NCBI RefSeq assembly: GCF_020685205.1
Contig: NZ_JAJERB010000010.1
Location: 62,001 to 126,000, forward strand
Origin: Hymenobacter translucens
GTDB lineage: Bacteria; Bacteroidota; Bacteroidia; Cytophagales; Hymenobacteraceae
Length of the DNA stretch: 64,000 nt
Direction: 5' to 3'
Shown: positions 16,790-27,100 of the stretch, piece by piece
Numbering within the stretch: the stretch's first letter is position 1
Layout: every line of letters starts with the position of its first letter
Notes under the pieces: generated by a model
Databases searched by the model: none
What the model saw: only the letters and a program-made list of their open reading frames with translations
What the model was told of the DNA's origin: nothing
Made by a program: the position numbers and the translations under genes

Positions 16790-18055
16790 ATGACTTTAGT
16801 CTTGCCGTTTGCAGAAGCTCCCCAAAATCTCGCGTGGGGCGATACCCTTTCTTATCCAACAACCCGCACGATGCGCCTGTACACGCATCGAATCTTCAAT
16901 CGTTACCCGGCGAGAAGTATTAACCTGGTGCCTCGGCAACTCCTGCATGCTTACAAGCAAAAGAATGGGCCTGGCCGGGTACTAGACCCATTCTTGGGGT
17001 CTGGCACAACTGCAATCGAAGGACTATTGGCTGGTTTTCAAACGTTCGGGGTAGAGATTGACCCATTCGCTCGTTTAGTGGCAGAAGTGAGTACGACTCC
17101 TTTTACCAAATCTGAGCTGGTTGAGCTTCGGCAATACTTTAGCGAAATCGCCCTCTCCTGGCCATCCACTCCAGTTGATGAAAAGCTGCGTCCAAAGCTG
17201 GCAAACATCGATTACTGGTTCAGTGAAGAGAATTTCGAGCACCTCTTGAGACTAAAGCACGCCATCCATCAAGTGTGCCCGAGTGGTCCTGCATTAAATT
17301 TCTTCCTAATAGTGCTTGCTGATGTTATTCGGCCGTGCTCACGTGCTGAAAGACAAACGCTTAAGCCGTACATTTCCAAGAAATTCACAAAGACCCCTGC
17401 ACCCGTAGGGGCCACCTTTGAGAAGAGCTTTGAGAACTATTTTACGGCCTTGTCTGAGTTCAGTGAGGAGATGGCTGGCAAGGCCGCCAACTTTACATGG
17501 GTTGGTAACGATGCTGTTCAATTCAGCACAGAAAAGTCTGTTGACTTAGCGATTACTTCGCCTCCGTACTTGAACTCCATTGATTACACTCGATGCATCA
17601 AGATTGAAAGTGCTTGGCTGGACTGTGCTGATGACAAGGTGATAAAGCAGGTTAAAAACGGACAAGTGGGAGATGAGAGCAGAAAAGGCAAAGGCGTAGA
17701 AATTCCGGTCTTCATCAAGCCCTACTTGGATGAGTTGGAGGCCCTTGACCAGCGCCGAGCTGGAATTGCGGCTCACTATTTTGACGATATGCGTCGCAAC
17801 CTCCAGTGTGTGTTTGATGCATTGCGCCCAGGGGGATGCTACCACCTAATCATTGGCAACAGTATCATGCGCGGGCTTGAAATCCCTACCCACGAGCTAA
17901 CTGCTAAGCTAGGCCAGGAAATGGGCTTCGAGTGGTCTGACTACTTTAGATACAAGCTTAAGGACCACCGGCTTTCCATCCCAAGGCAAAACAATACTAC
18001 AGGGGGGAAAATCGAACACGAACACGTCATAACGCTGTTAAAGCCAATCCTTTAA
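16790..18055 (+). CDS. DNA amino-methyltransferase 2 of the same system
   Basis: The product is 421 residues. Motif I is DPFLGSGTT (66-74) with GVEIDPFARL after it; motif IV is ITSPPYLNSIDY (about 254-265). The stop overlaps the next start (TAATG), which couples it to the McrB-like gene. The order of motifs matches methyltransferase 1, but sequence outside the motifs differs, so they are diverged paralogues rather than a recent duplication. They likely modify different strands or sequences. Confidence 0.85.
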   Translation: MTLVLPFAEAPQNLAWGDTLSYPTTRTMRLYTHRIFNRYPARSINLVPRQLLHAYKQKNGPGRVLDPFLGSGTTAIEGLLAGFQTFGVEIDPFARLVAEVSTTPFTKSELVELRQYFSEIALSWPSTPVDEKLRPKLANIDYWFSEENFEHLLRLKHAIHQVCPSGPALNFFLIVLADVIRPCSRAERQTLKPYISKKFTKTPAPVGATFEKSFENYFTALSEFSEEMAGKAANFTWVGNDAVQFSTEKSVDLAITSPPYLNSIDYTRCIKIESAWLDCADDKVIKQVKNGQVGDESRKGKGVEIPVFIKPYLDELEALDQRRAGIAAHYFDDMRRNLQCVFDALRPGGCYHLIIGNSIMRGLEIPTHELTAKLGQEMGFEWSDYFRYKLKDHRLSIPRQNNTTGGKIEHEHVITLLKPIL

Positions 18056-20160
18056 TGCCGCAAGACGTCATTCCTTACAATTACCCTGACAAGCTAGCCG
18101 AGACATGGGCGGATTGGTCGGACGAGCATCTGGCTGAGCAACCTGAACCTCAGTTTCGAGTTCGAACTGGTTTTCAAGACATAGCAGGAAGCTCTGGCTC
18201 TAGCGACCGTTCTAGGGCTTTGGAGATTTACAACGTTGGGTTTCTTCGTGGACCATTGGTTCCTCCGCAGAGTGGTGGACGAAATACACCATTAGGCTGG
18301 CAGCTTGTTTCTGATGGAATACATGCCCATACCTCCCTTGGGTACTTAGGCTACCTACTGGGGGAGGCATACAAGTCCAATCAGAGTCCTCCCATAGCGG
18401 CCGGGTTATCGGCACTTTCCGCTCTCATAGCTGTGCAGAGCCATATTATTCTGGCTAGCGGGGTGAGGATTTCCTATGTATCCCTCTTTGAATGGCTTAA
18501 GAATATCTTTCCCCGTCCATTGAGCATTCCGACAGTAACGTGGCTACGCTACTTGTCTACTGGGATGTTCTGCACCATTAAACAGGATGCCCTGGGTGAA
18601 GAGCTTGCAGCAAGCTTCCTGTTAAATCGCCCTGCATCTGATGTAAAGCTGCATTTCATTTGGGATACGGAAAGCAGAGAGGTAGACTATGCTGCCTTCT
18701 GTCAATTGCTGCAAGATGAGCCCTCTTTAGTCACCATAAAACCGCGTAAGCATTCCCTGTTTTGGATAGGCTCACCTTCTGACCAGCGTGGACTTTACTC
18801 GCAAGCAGCGCGGAATTGTGGGGACTTCTTAAGCTCATTCGCGGCAGAGGAGACGAGGCTGTTGCGCCTCTCCGGCCACCATCGTAACGAGCCTTTTGAG
18901 CGTTTTCTCACAAAGGACGCCAGCCAAGAAACTCAGGATATAATTTCCATAACAAAGAGGCTAAGCGAAATTCCTTCGCTTGCCCGACCAGTTCAGAAGC
19001 TTATGAAAACCTTGCGTGAAGGTTCGTTAGAAGCCGTAAGGCAATTGTATGGCGAAGATGCAGTTGTCGAGGCTTCGCCTCCACCACGGCCCCCTAGCCT
19101 ACCGACGGACTTACCCTATCAGAAGATATTGTTCGGACCTCCTGGTACTGGCAAATCCCATGAAGCTGAAAAAGTAACAAAAGGGTACTCCGTTAAGAGA
19201 ACCACCTTTCATCCGGACGCTGACTACGCAAGCTTTGTAGGAAGCTACAAGCCCGTCTCGAAAACCGGCACCATTTCCTATGAATTTCGCCCACAGGTTT
19301 TTGCTGAAGCATACCTGGCGGCATGGAAGAACCCAGCCAAAGCCCAATTTTTACTTATTGAGGAGATAAACCGAGGCAACTGTGCTCAAATTTTTGGGGA
19401 CTTATTTCAAAGCCTTGACCGTAACGAACACGGTTCTTCCCGGTACGAAGCACGCGCCGACGCCGACTTTGCTACTTGGTTCAATACCGAACTCGCAACC
19501 GATGCAGATGCGCTCGCTGCGTACGAGCAGGAGATGAAGGAGCGCGGCCTGAGTGGAGTTGACTGGATAGTACTACCTGCCAACTTGTACATCTGGGCCA
19601 CCATGAATACCTCAGACCAATCACTCTACCCCATGGATAGCGCCTTTAAGCGGCGTTGGGACTGGCAATACATTCCGATTAACCTAGAGGATGCCAATGA
19701 TGTAACAATCGACTTAGGGGGCGCTGGTAAGTATAACTGGGGCAAATTCATTGAAGAGGTTAACAAGCGTATTTACCAGCTGCTAGAAAGCGAAGACAAG
19801 CAGCTTGGGAACCGCTTCGTCGACCCTAAAACAATACCGCGGGTTATAACGACAAGTGATTTTAAGTCTAAGGTTCTATTTTACTTGTGGAGCGAGATTT
19901 ACAAACTCGAAACCGAGAGTGGAAAAAGCATCTTCCTCTATCGCCCCGAAGGAGATGGCTCGGAAAGCATACCCTTTACATTCGCTGATTTGTACAAGCC
20001 GGGAGCTGATGAGCGCATCTTACGTTCGTTCATGAAAGGCTTGGACTTGGAACCCTCTGACGAGGAATCTGGCGGCTTGGCTACCACGGAATCATCCACG
20101 GCAGCAGGTAGTCCTGAGGAGGCTACCGTAAGTCCAGAAAGCAGCGCTACTCCTGCGTAA
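18055..20160 (+). CDS. McrB-like AAA+ GTPase, restriction motor subunit
   Basis: The product is 701 residues. The N-terminal 340 residues are a system-specific domain, probably for DNA recognition. The AAA+ domain has Walker A GPPGTGKS (361-368), the Walker B-like IEEINRGN (435-442) typical of McrB, and a sensor segment ATMNTSDQSLYPMDSAFKRR. The C-terminus is a 40-residue Ser/Glu-rich tail without structure. In McrBC and LlaJI the GTP-driven hexamer translocates DNA and activates McrC. It is coupled to the methyltransferases, so restriction should target DNA lacking their marks, unlike true McrBC, which cuts modified DNA. Confidence 0.85.
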   Translation: MPQDVIPYNYPDKLAETWADWSDEHLAEQPEPQFRVRTGFQDIAGSSGSSDRSRALEIYNVGFLRGPLVPPQSGGRNTPLGWQLVSDGIHAHTSLGYLGYLLGEAYKSNQSPPIAAGLSALSALIAVQSHIILASGVRISYVSLFEWLKNIFPRPLSIPTVTWLRYLSTGMFCTIKQDALGEELAASFLLNRPASDVKLHFIWDTESREVDYAAFCQLLQDEPSLVTIKPRKHSLFWIGSPSDQRGLYSQAARNCGDFLSSFAAEETRLLRLSGHHRNEPFERFLTKDASQETQDIISITKRLSEIPSLARPVQKLMKTLREGSLEAVRQLYGEDAVVEASPPPRPPSLPTDLPYQKILFGPPGTGKSHEAEKVTKGYSVKRTTFHPDADYASFVGSYKPVSKTGTISYEFRPQVFAEAYLAAWKNPAKAQFLLIEEINRGNCAQIFGDLFQSLDRNEHGSSRYEARADADFATWFNTELATDADALAAYEQEMKERGLSGVDWIVLPANLYIWATMNTSDQSLYPMDSAFKRRWDWQYIPINLEDANDVTIDLGGAGKYNWGKFIEEVNKRIYQLLESEDKQLGNRFVDPKTIPRVITTSDFKSKVLFYLWSEIYKLETESGKSIFLYRPEGDGSESIPFTFADLYKPGADERILRSFMKGLDLEPSDEESGGLATTESSTAAGSPEEATVSPESSATPA

Positions 20161-20202
20161 GGACATGCGAAAGAACAGTGAATGCATACTGCTTGCTAGA
20201 CA

Positions 20203-21891
20203 ATGAACATTGTATTTGAGGGTTACACTTACCCAAGCAACCTGCTGCGCACGGTTCTGTCGGATGCTTACATTCGCGAATTGTCAAACGGGCAAGCTCA
20301 GGTTATTCATATTGGATACCTTGGCCCCACCCCCGGCGTGACCGGGGCTCAAGCGGTAGTGATGCTACCCAAAGTCTTCTTATCGGAAGACAATAAAGCC
20401 CTCGGTATTTATGAGCCAGAACACCTACTCCAGCTCTCTACCAATCCCGAGCTACGGGCCCAGTTGGCGCACTCCGGCACGTTAGAGTTTTTGTTTCGCA
20501 TATCGGTTTGGCTGTATCAATCCATCGGACAATTTGCCCGGCGCAAAAAAGGCACCGATTTAATCCAGCAAACAGAACTTCATATCGTCTCACGCGAAGG
20601 AGGCCCCGGACGGTCAGCACTTGAGGTCATTCAAAGCCTGCTGCACTTTTACCGGGAGAACCAATCGTTATTGACCTTTATAAAGCGATACAATACCAAT
20701 CAGCAAAGAACCGTAAACTGGTCACGTACAGTAAACCGCACGACTCCATTCATACAGAATGGCACCCCGGTTTATTCACAGCCAATTGTTAAGCAGCAAC
20801 ATATAAATTATGACGAGGAGCTGATTCGCATTTTCGTTTCCACACTCGCAGACTTAAAAGCTGAATACGGGTTTCGTATTGAAATCACTTCGGTTTACGA
20901 ACCGCTTACCAGGCATGCCTTCCGTAAGTTCAAACAGGCTCCTACACGCCATCTGAAACAGATAAGGGGTCGCTATTTTAACGACCAGCTAGTCAGGTTG
21001 TGGAACCTGCTTCATCTTTATTACGAGCAGGCAGAGCAACTAAATGCTCAAATCAGTAAGCAAGAGAAAACGCTGGTTCGCAATTTCAACATTGTCTTCG
21101 AGGACATGATTGATTCACTGCTATCGGACCCATTCAGTTCGCGAATGCCAGCGCGGTTGAAAACCCAGCAGGATGACAAAATCATCGACCATTTGTATGA
21201 GTACAAAGACCTCACCAGCGAGATAGATACTATTTATCACATTGGGGATAGCAAGTACTACAAGATAGGAGCACCTGTTGGGAAGCTAGCTGTATATAAG
21301 CAATATACATACGCCCGCAATCTGATATTCGAGAACATCAAGCGTCTCAATAAAGGCAGCTTACCTACGCCTTTACGCTATCGGGATGAGCTGACAGAAG
21401 GGTATAATCCAACACCTAACTTCTTTATCAGCGCTAGCTATGACAAAAAGCTAAGCTTTAGCACCCCTGGTCTACAATTCAAGGAAAGCCACAGCCCTAG
21501 CTATCATTTCCACGCACGGTTATTTGACCGTGATACCTTGTTGCTTCAGCAATACGACATCAACTTTTTGTACGTAATAACTGCTTATGTCTCGCCCAAA
21601 GCAAGTGAGATAGCTAGGTTTCAAAGCGATGCACATAAACGCTTTCGTGAACAGCTACTACACTACTTGGCTGATGAGTATGCCTTCTTTGAGTTGCAGC
21701 CACTCACGGGCACGCTGGACGAGTATGTCACGATAAACTTCCGCAAGCTAATCGGCCGGATGTATCGGCCCTCAGGCTATACGGAGTCTATGTTGGTCGC
21801 CATACCCCATAAGGAATCTGCGATGTTTAAGGCCGAATTGAGCCGCACTGCATCACTAAATGATTGGTCGCCGAAGATGCTACTTGCTTAA
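20203..21891 (+). CDS. McrC-like nuclease subunit
   Basis: The product is 562 residues and follows the McrB-like gene by 42 nt. The C-terminal half contains a PD-(D/E)xK arrangement: FNIVFEDMIDSLL, then SEIDTIYHIGDSKYYK (about 335-352), with D-x-K in GDSKYYK as the catalytic pair. The N-terminal half would bind the McrB-like ring. A MoxR-type or HNH nuclease is absent, which supports the McrC assignment. It is complete and not visibly degraded. Confidence 0.75.
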   Translation: MNIVFEGYTYPSNLLRTVLSDAYIRELSNGQAQVIHIGYLGPTPGVTGAQAVVMLPKVFLSEDNKALGIYEPEHLLQLSTNPELRAQLAHSGTLEFLFRISVWLYQSIGQFARRKKGTDLIQQTELHIVSREGGPGRSALEVIQSLLHFYRENQSLLTFIKRYNTNQQRTVNWSRTVNRTTPFIQNGTPVYSQPIVKQQHINYDEELIRIFVSTLADLKAEYGFRIEITSVYEPLTRHAFRKFKQAPTRHLKQIRGRYFNDQLVRLWNLLHLYYEQAEQLNAQISKQEKTLVRNFNIVFEDMIDSLLSDPFSSRMPARLKTQQDDKIIDHLYEYKDLTSEIDTIYHIGDSKYYKIGAPVGKLAVYKQYTYARNLIFENIKRLNKGSLPTPLRYRDELTEGYNPTPNFFISASYDKKLSFSTPGLQFKESHSPSYHFHARLFDRDTLLLQQYDINFLYVITAYVSPKASEIARFQSDAHKRFREQLLHYLADEYAFFELQPLTGTLDEYVTINFRKLIGRMYRPSGYTESMLVAIPHKESAMFKAELSRTASLNDWSPKMLLA

Positions 21892-21940
21892 CGCGAAACG
21901 TCTATAGACTTACATTCTCTATACATATGATGGGCTGCTA

Positions 21941-22306
21941 ATGGCTATTCACCTGTATTTTCGGCACGCGCAGGGTTTCCCAATGGGTGAGCCGCTGGCG
22001 ACGTGGGAATCGCCTGCATCCCTCATTTTTCCCTCGGTCCAAGCCCTGCAAGAAGCCGCCGATGCGCAGGGTCTTAAGGAACTGTTTTATGATGGCCCGG
22101 ATGCCTTATTTCCCGGCTGTAGCCCTGGCAAGGCCAATTTTTGGGCGGATGCCGAGGAGTTGGTCTGGGAGTTAGCCTGCGAGCACACCGACGACCCGGA
22201 AGATGCCACAACATGGCCACCGGGATACGCCCTGCTTCAGTTCTTGACTTTTTGGCGTCTGGCACTCAACGAAGACGAGGCTCACTTAGAATTGGCCCAC
22301 ACGTGA
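21941..22306 (+). CDS. small hypothetical protein
   Basis: The product is 121 residues, acidic and tryptophan-rich, with no recognised family. It begins with MAIHLYFRHAQGFPMGEPLATWESPA and ends in a helical FLTFWRLALNEDEAHLELAHT. It lies 49 nt after the McrC-like gene on the same strand and may belong to that operon or stand alone. No signal peptide or membrane segment was seen. Confidence 0.5.
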   Translation: MAIHLYFRHAQGFPMGEPLATWESPASLIFPSVQALQEAADAQGLKELFYDGPDALFPGCSPGKANFWADAEELVWELACEHTDDPEDATTWPPGYALLQFLTFWRLALNEDEAHLELAHT

Positions 22307-22418
22307 GCCCTTTCCTTATTTGCCAAATTGCGAGGACGTTAAAACTACCCCTCACATAGCTTTAGGGTATCCAACATCATCACTATTAAACACTATAATT
22401 AATCTATTCTGCCAATTT

Positions 22419-22449
22419 AATTAGTCATTACAAAACTAATTTTATTAGC
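22419..22449. promoter_or_regulatory. overlapping inverted repeats upstream of the UmuD-like gene
   Basis: AATTAGT and ACTAATT form a 7-bp dyad (22419-22441, spacer 9). CTAAT-TTT-ATTAG (22436-22448) forms a second dyad that shares its left part. TATACTTG at 22457-22464 is one base off the -7 consensus. This fits an operator-promoter region, perhaps SOS-type control. Confidence 0.45.
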
Positions 22450-22488
22450 AACAACGTATACTTGCGGCCTATTAAACGCTACAGCTGC

Positions 22489-22959
22489 ATGAAAAACGTT
22501 GAATTGATACCTGTGCCGGCACTCAGCCTGAATCCATCCCTGCTCCCCCTATTTAGCTACTTAGTACCCGCTGGCTTTCCTTCACCGGCCTCGGACCACC
22601 TGGAAGGACTCTTTGATTTAAACCGGCTACTACTTCGGCATCCCGACGCGACCTACCTGCTGCGGGTTAGCGGGGAGAGCATGGCGGGCGCAGAAATCCA
22701 TACCGGCGACCTGCTGGCCGTGGACAAGCACATGGAAGCTGACCACAATCATATCGTGGTGGCCGTGGTGCACGGCGAATGCACGGTAAAGCGCTTGGTG
22801 CGCGAAGGGCAGAAATGGTGGCTCAAACCTGAAAATCCGGCCTACCAGCCCTATGAGATTACCGATACGGACGAGCTGCGGATTTGGGGAGTGGTTACCC
22901 ATGTCGTGCATGAGCTGATTCCCGGTAAGCTGACTGCGCTAGTCCAAAGCCTTGATTAG
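22489..22959 (+). CDS. umuD: UmuD-like S24 self-cleaving peptidase
   Basis: The start was placed at the ATG at 22489 (156 residues); an earlier TTG at 22462 falls in the promoter box. The sequence has the UmuD/LexA cleavage site A28-G29 in YLVPAGFPSP, the nucleophile S64 in SGESM and the general base K101 in CTVKRL. No DNA-binding domain is present, so it is UmuD-like rather than LexA. UmuD is normally followed by umuC; here the sequence after the stop is a group II intron fragment and a transposon, so the partner has probably been lost or lies elsewhere. Confidence 0.85.
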   Translation: MKNVELIPVPALSLNPSLLPLFSYLVPAGFPSPASDHLEGLFDLNRLLLRHPDATYLLRVSGESMAGAEIHTGDLLAVDKHMEADHNHIVVAVVHGECTVKRLVREGQKWWLKPENPAYQPYEITDTDELRIWGVVTHVVHELIPGKLTALVQSLD

Positions 22960-22991
22960 CTATGTTCGGCCTAGTCGATTGCAACAATTTT

Positions 22992-23303
22992 GTGCGACGT
23001 GAAAAGTCGTATGCTGAACTGTTTTGCCGGGGGAAACCCCGGACAAAACCAGCCATTCCACTGGTTGTACGCTAGGAAGACGTGCGGCTGGGTAACCAGT
23101 CGTGCCAAGCCTTCCGACAATGGACCGAAACCCACTTGACCCGCGAGGGAACGGTGGTTCCGTGAGCATCACGCGGAATAGGACTAGCGTGAATGACAGG
23201 GCTAACACATGTGAACCTTCGCAAACGCCGTTATGCAGACCAAGCCAAAGGATGCCGATAGGCTTGACCCAAAAGGGACCGTGGTCGGTGTTGGGGCTGA
23301 AGT
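22992..23303 (+). ncRNA. 5' fragment of a group II intron (domain I region), truncated
   Basis: The segment begins GTGCGAC, a typical group II intron 5' end, and is rich in short GC helices, for example GCCGGGGG with CCCCGG and GAACGGTGG with a following GTTCC. It contains no open reading frame of note. The sequence stops at the left end of the Tn3 transposon at 23304; no intron-encoded reverse transcriptase and no domain V were found in the window. The call rests on pattern memory of intron 5' ends and helix content and would need a covariance-model search. Confidence 0.45.
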
Positions 23304-23341
23304 TTGGCCTTGGTTAAAAGTTTGGTACAAAAGTTAATCGG
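23304..23341 (+). repeat. Tn3-A left terminal inverted repeat
   Basis: It starts TTGGCCTTGGTTAAAAGTTT. It is identical to the reverse complement of 27203-27240 except for A versus C at one position in the GGTAC/GGTCC stretch. It includes the resolvase stop codon. Confidence 0.92.
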
Positions 23342-23945
23342 TGGTCTTGGCCGCTGCCGGCGTTCGGTGGGCGTGGATGACCACCTTTCGGTGGCGTAGG
23401 TACTTGTAAAGGGTAACCTTGGAGATGTTCAGGCGCTGGGCAATCTCGTTGACGCCAAGCTGCTGCTCGCGGTAGAGCGTTTCGGCGATGATGGCCGTGC
23501 GTTCGGCCTGCTCCGAGAGGCCCCGCTGGCGGCCGCCCACCCGGCCCCGGGCCCGGGCCGCGGCCAGCCCGGCGTGGGTGCGTTCGCGAATCAGCTCCCG
23601 CTCAAACTCGGCCAGCGAGGCAAACAAGTTAAACACGAGCCGGCCCTGGGCGGAGGTCGTGTTGATGGCATCGGTGAGGGAAACCAGGCCCACGCCCAGC
23701 TGCTGGAAGTCGCCCACCACCTGCAGCAGGTGCTTGAGCGAGCGCCCCAGGCGGTCCAGCTTGTAGATGTAAACCGTGTCGCCGGTGCGTAGCTGCGTCA
23801 GCAGCCGCTCCAGCTCCGGGCGGCTGGTGCTGGCGCCCGAGACCTTTTCCTGGTAGATGACTTCGCAGCCGGCTTTGTTCAACGCATCGAGTTGCAGTTC
23901 CAGGTTCTGGTCGCGGGTGGAGACGCGGGCGTAGCCGATTTTCAT
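23334..23945 (-). CDS. tnpR: Tn3-A serine resolvase
   Basis: The product is 203 residues. The N-terminal resolvase domain has IGYARVSTRDQ with the catalytic Ser in VSTRDQ, then YKLDRLGRS and ASLAEFERELIRERT. The C-terminal helix-turn-helix (NEIAQRLNISKVTLYKYL) recognises the resolution site. Resolvase separates cointegrates made by the transposase. It is transcribed leftward from the resolution region and its TAA lies inside the left terminal repeat. Confidence 0.93.
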   Translation of the reverse strand: MKIGYARVSTRDQNLELQLDALNKAGCEVIYQEKVSGASTSRPELERLLTQLRTGDTVYIYKLDRLGRSLKHLLQVVGDFQQLGVGLVSLTDAINTTSAQGRLVFNLFASLAEFERELIRERTHAGLAAARARGRVGGRQRGLSEQAERTAIIAETLYREQQLGVNEIAQRLNISKVTLYKYLRHRKVVIHAHRTPAAAKTTD

Positions 23946-24138
23946 GGGGCAAAGTACAGGTTATCCGTTGCGAAGGTACCCTTATTTGTACTTTGATTGC
24001 TGAACAAGTTTTCTGTACCAAATAGCCTGGTTTTGGCTTTACCTTACCCCAGCGGGCGCCGCCTGCTTATTTGTACAGAAATACGTTCGTTTCACTGTAC
24101 AACCCGGCGGGCTACTTTTAGGATTTACTTCCTGCCCC
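23946..24138. promoter_or_regulatory. Tn3-A resolution (res) region
   Basis: This spacer separates the divergent resolvase and transposase genes. It contains six GTAC cores (23954, 23976, 23988, 24015, 24073 and 24097 approximately), several inside near-inverted copies of TTTCTGTAC and GTACAGAAA, as expected for resolvase subsites. Both promoters should also lie here. Confidence 0.7.
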
Positions 24139-27100
24139 ATGGCCCGCCACCTGCCCTTACTCGACGCGACCCAGCGTCGCGCCTTCGACCAGCCCCCGGT
24201 CTTCAATTCGCCACAACGGCAACTCTTCTTCGCCTTGCCCGACTGGGCCACCCGGTTTCTGGATTCGCTGCTGGCCCCACACAGCCGGGGCGGCTTCGTG
24301 TTGCAAGTCGGCTACTTCAAGGCCACGGGGCGTTTCTTTCCCGCCGACCGGTTCGTGCCCGCGGATCGGGTGTATGTACAGCAGCGCTACCAGTTGGGAC
24401 CCGTCGAGTGGGCGCGTTACGACAAAACCACCCGCTTCCACCACCGGGAGCAGATTTTGCAGCAGTTCGGGGTGCGGCCCTTCGAGCAGGCCGAAGCCGA
24501 CGTGCGCCAGCAAGTGACGCATTTTGCGCGTCAGCAGATGAACCCGGTGGCCGTGTTCCGTTCCGCGGCCGACTACATCCGCGCCCACCGCTGGGAACTG
24601 CCGACCTACGCCGCCCTGGCCGGTCTCGTCACCGAGGCCTTTCGTACGGTCGAGCACCAGCTCACGACCCAGCTGGTGCACCACCTGACGCCCGCCCTGC
24701 GCCAGCAGCTGGATGCCTTATTCACTACACCCGACGACGCCCCGGCCCATTCCCACCGCCCCTACCGCCTGACCACCCTCAAGCGGCGCTTGGAACTGAT
24801 GCGTCCGGCCGCCATCCGCGCCAACGCACAGGACTACGGGGTGCTCCACGCCCTGTTTACGCAGGTCTACCCCGTGGTGCAGGCCCTGGAGTTGTCGGAG
24901 GAAATGGTCCGCTACTACGCCCGCTACGTGGAGCGGGCGCAGGTTTTTCAGGTGCAGCAGCAGGCCGACAAGAAGTACCTGATGGTGCTCTGCTTCGTGG
25001 TCTACCAGTATTACCAGGTGGGCGACCTGCTCACCGAAACGCTGCTGCAGGCCGTGCAGACCCACCGCAATGCCGCCCAGCGCGAAACCCAGGAGCGCGT
25101 CTACCGCCAGCAGCAGGACTCGGCCGACCAGCTGCGCCAGGTGCTCGACGGGGTGGTCAGCCACGGCGCGGCCCTGGCCCGGCTCGAAGACGTGGCCTTT
25201 TCGTTTGCCCGCACCAACGAAGAGAAAGTGGCGGCCCTGCTGGCCTGGCTGCAAACGCCGGACGTGACCGCCTTCGCGCAGCTCCGCCAGACGGCCCAGC
25301 ACTTACGCAAAGGGGGCGGGGGCAGCACCAGCGGCCCTTACTACCAGGTGATCGCCGACCGCTCGCGCAAGCTCCAGCACCGGCTGGGCGAGATTCTGCG
25401 GACCGTGGCGTACGAAGGCGCAGCGGACAGCCCCTTGGCCCAGGCCCTGGCCCAGTACCGGGCGCGGGACGGGCAGGTCGGCAGCCCGCCCACCACCGGC
25501 TTTTTGAAAGCGGCCGAACGGGCCGCCCTGGCCCAGGCCGACAGCCCGGTCACCCTCTACAAGGCCCTGCTGGCGGGCCACGTGGCCGACCACTTGAAAG
25601 CCGGCAAGCTGAACCTGGCCCACTCGCTGCGCTACCGGCCCTTCGACACGTACTTATTGGACGCCGCGGCCTGGGAGCGCCAGCGGGACCCGTTGCTCGT
25701 CCGGACCGACTTGATGCACCTGCGCGCACCGGGGCCCTTGCTGGCCGAGTGGCAGACCAAGCTGGCCACCGCCTTCGCCCGCACCTGCGAGCGGCTGGCC
25801 GCCGGCACCAACCCCGGCATGCGCCCGCGCGCCGGGGGCGGCCGGCCCCGCTTCCTGACGCCGGCCCGGCCCGTGGACGAGGACGCACCGGCCCCGCGGC
25901 CGCTGTTTCCCGGGCCGGGGCTGGTGTCGCTGCACGAGGTGCTGCACACCGTCCAGCAAGCGTGTCGCTTCACCGACTGCCTCGAACACTGGAGCCCCCG
26001 CAACCGCCCGCCCCGGCCCGCCGAGCGCGTCTTCTTTGCCGGCCTCATGGCCTACGGCTGCAACCTGGGCCTGACGCGCATGGCCCACGCCACCAAGCAC
26101 GTAGCGCTCGCCTCGCTGGAAAACACCGTCAACTGGTACTTCTCGCTGGAGAACCTGCGCCGCGCCAACGACGCCGTCATTGCGCTGACCGGCAAGCTGC
26201 CCGTCAGCCGCCTGTTTAAACGCCACCCCGAGGTGGTCCACACCTCTTCCGACGGGCAGAAGTACTACGTGGCCGTGGATTCGATTCACGCTACCTACTC
26301 CTATAAATACTTCGGCCAGGAAAAGGGCATCGTCTCCTACGGCTTTCTCGACGACCGCCACCGTCTCTTCTACTCCACCACCTTCAGCTCGTCCGAGCGG
26401 GAAGCCCCGTACCTGGTCGGCGGCCTGCTGCACAACGACGTGGTCGAGTCCACCATTCACAGCACCGACACGCACGGCTTCACCGAAGTCAACTTCGCCC
26501 TCACCGCCTTTCTGGGCATCGAATTCGCGCCCCGCATCCAGTCTTTTCAGGACCAGCAGCTCTACGCCTTTGCCGGGATGGACGTGCCCGACCTGACGGC
26601 CTACGGCCTGGCGCCCGTCAAGTACATCGACCAAGGCCTTATCGAGGACCAGTGGGACACACTCTTACGGCTGGTCGTCAGCCTCAAGCAGAAGCACGTG
26701 ACGGCCTCCACCCTGCTGCGGCGACTCAATTCCTATTCCCAACAGCACCCCGTGTACCTGGCCCTGCGGGAACTGGGCCGGGTGGTGCGCACCGAATTCC
26801 TGCTCCGCTACATGGACGACCAGGCCCTACGCAAGCGCATCGAAGACCAGCTGGACAAGCTCGAAAGCACCCATACCTTCGCCCGGGCCGTGTTTTACGG
26901 CCAAAACGGCCAGATTCCCTACGCCGGCAAGGAGGAGCAGCAGCTGGCCGATGCCTGCAAGCAACTGGTGCAGAACGCGATTGTGTGCTGGAATTGCCTC
27001 TATTTAAACCAGTACTTATTCCAGGCCCCGGCGGCCGAGCGCCAAGCGGTGGCCGACGCCATCGCCGCCAGCTCGCCCGTGAGCTGGCAGCACCTCAACC

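Noticed and set aside
22992..23303. Small protein gene in the segment after umuD (frame 23102-23317)
   Set aside because: Translation is unlike any protein and the segment looks like structured RNA (intron fragment).
23997..26219. 740-codon open frame overlapping the Tn3-A transposase in another phase
   Set aside because: Pro/Arg/Ala-rich translation without homology; a GC-driven shadow of the intact transposase frame.
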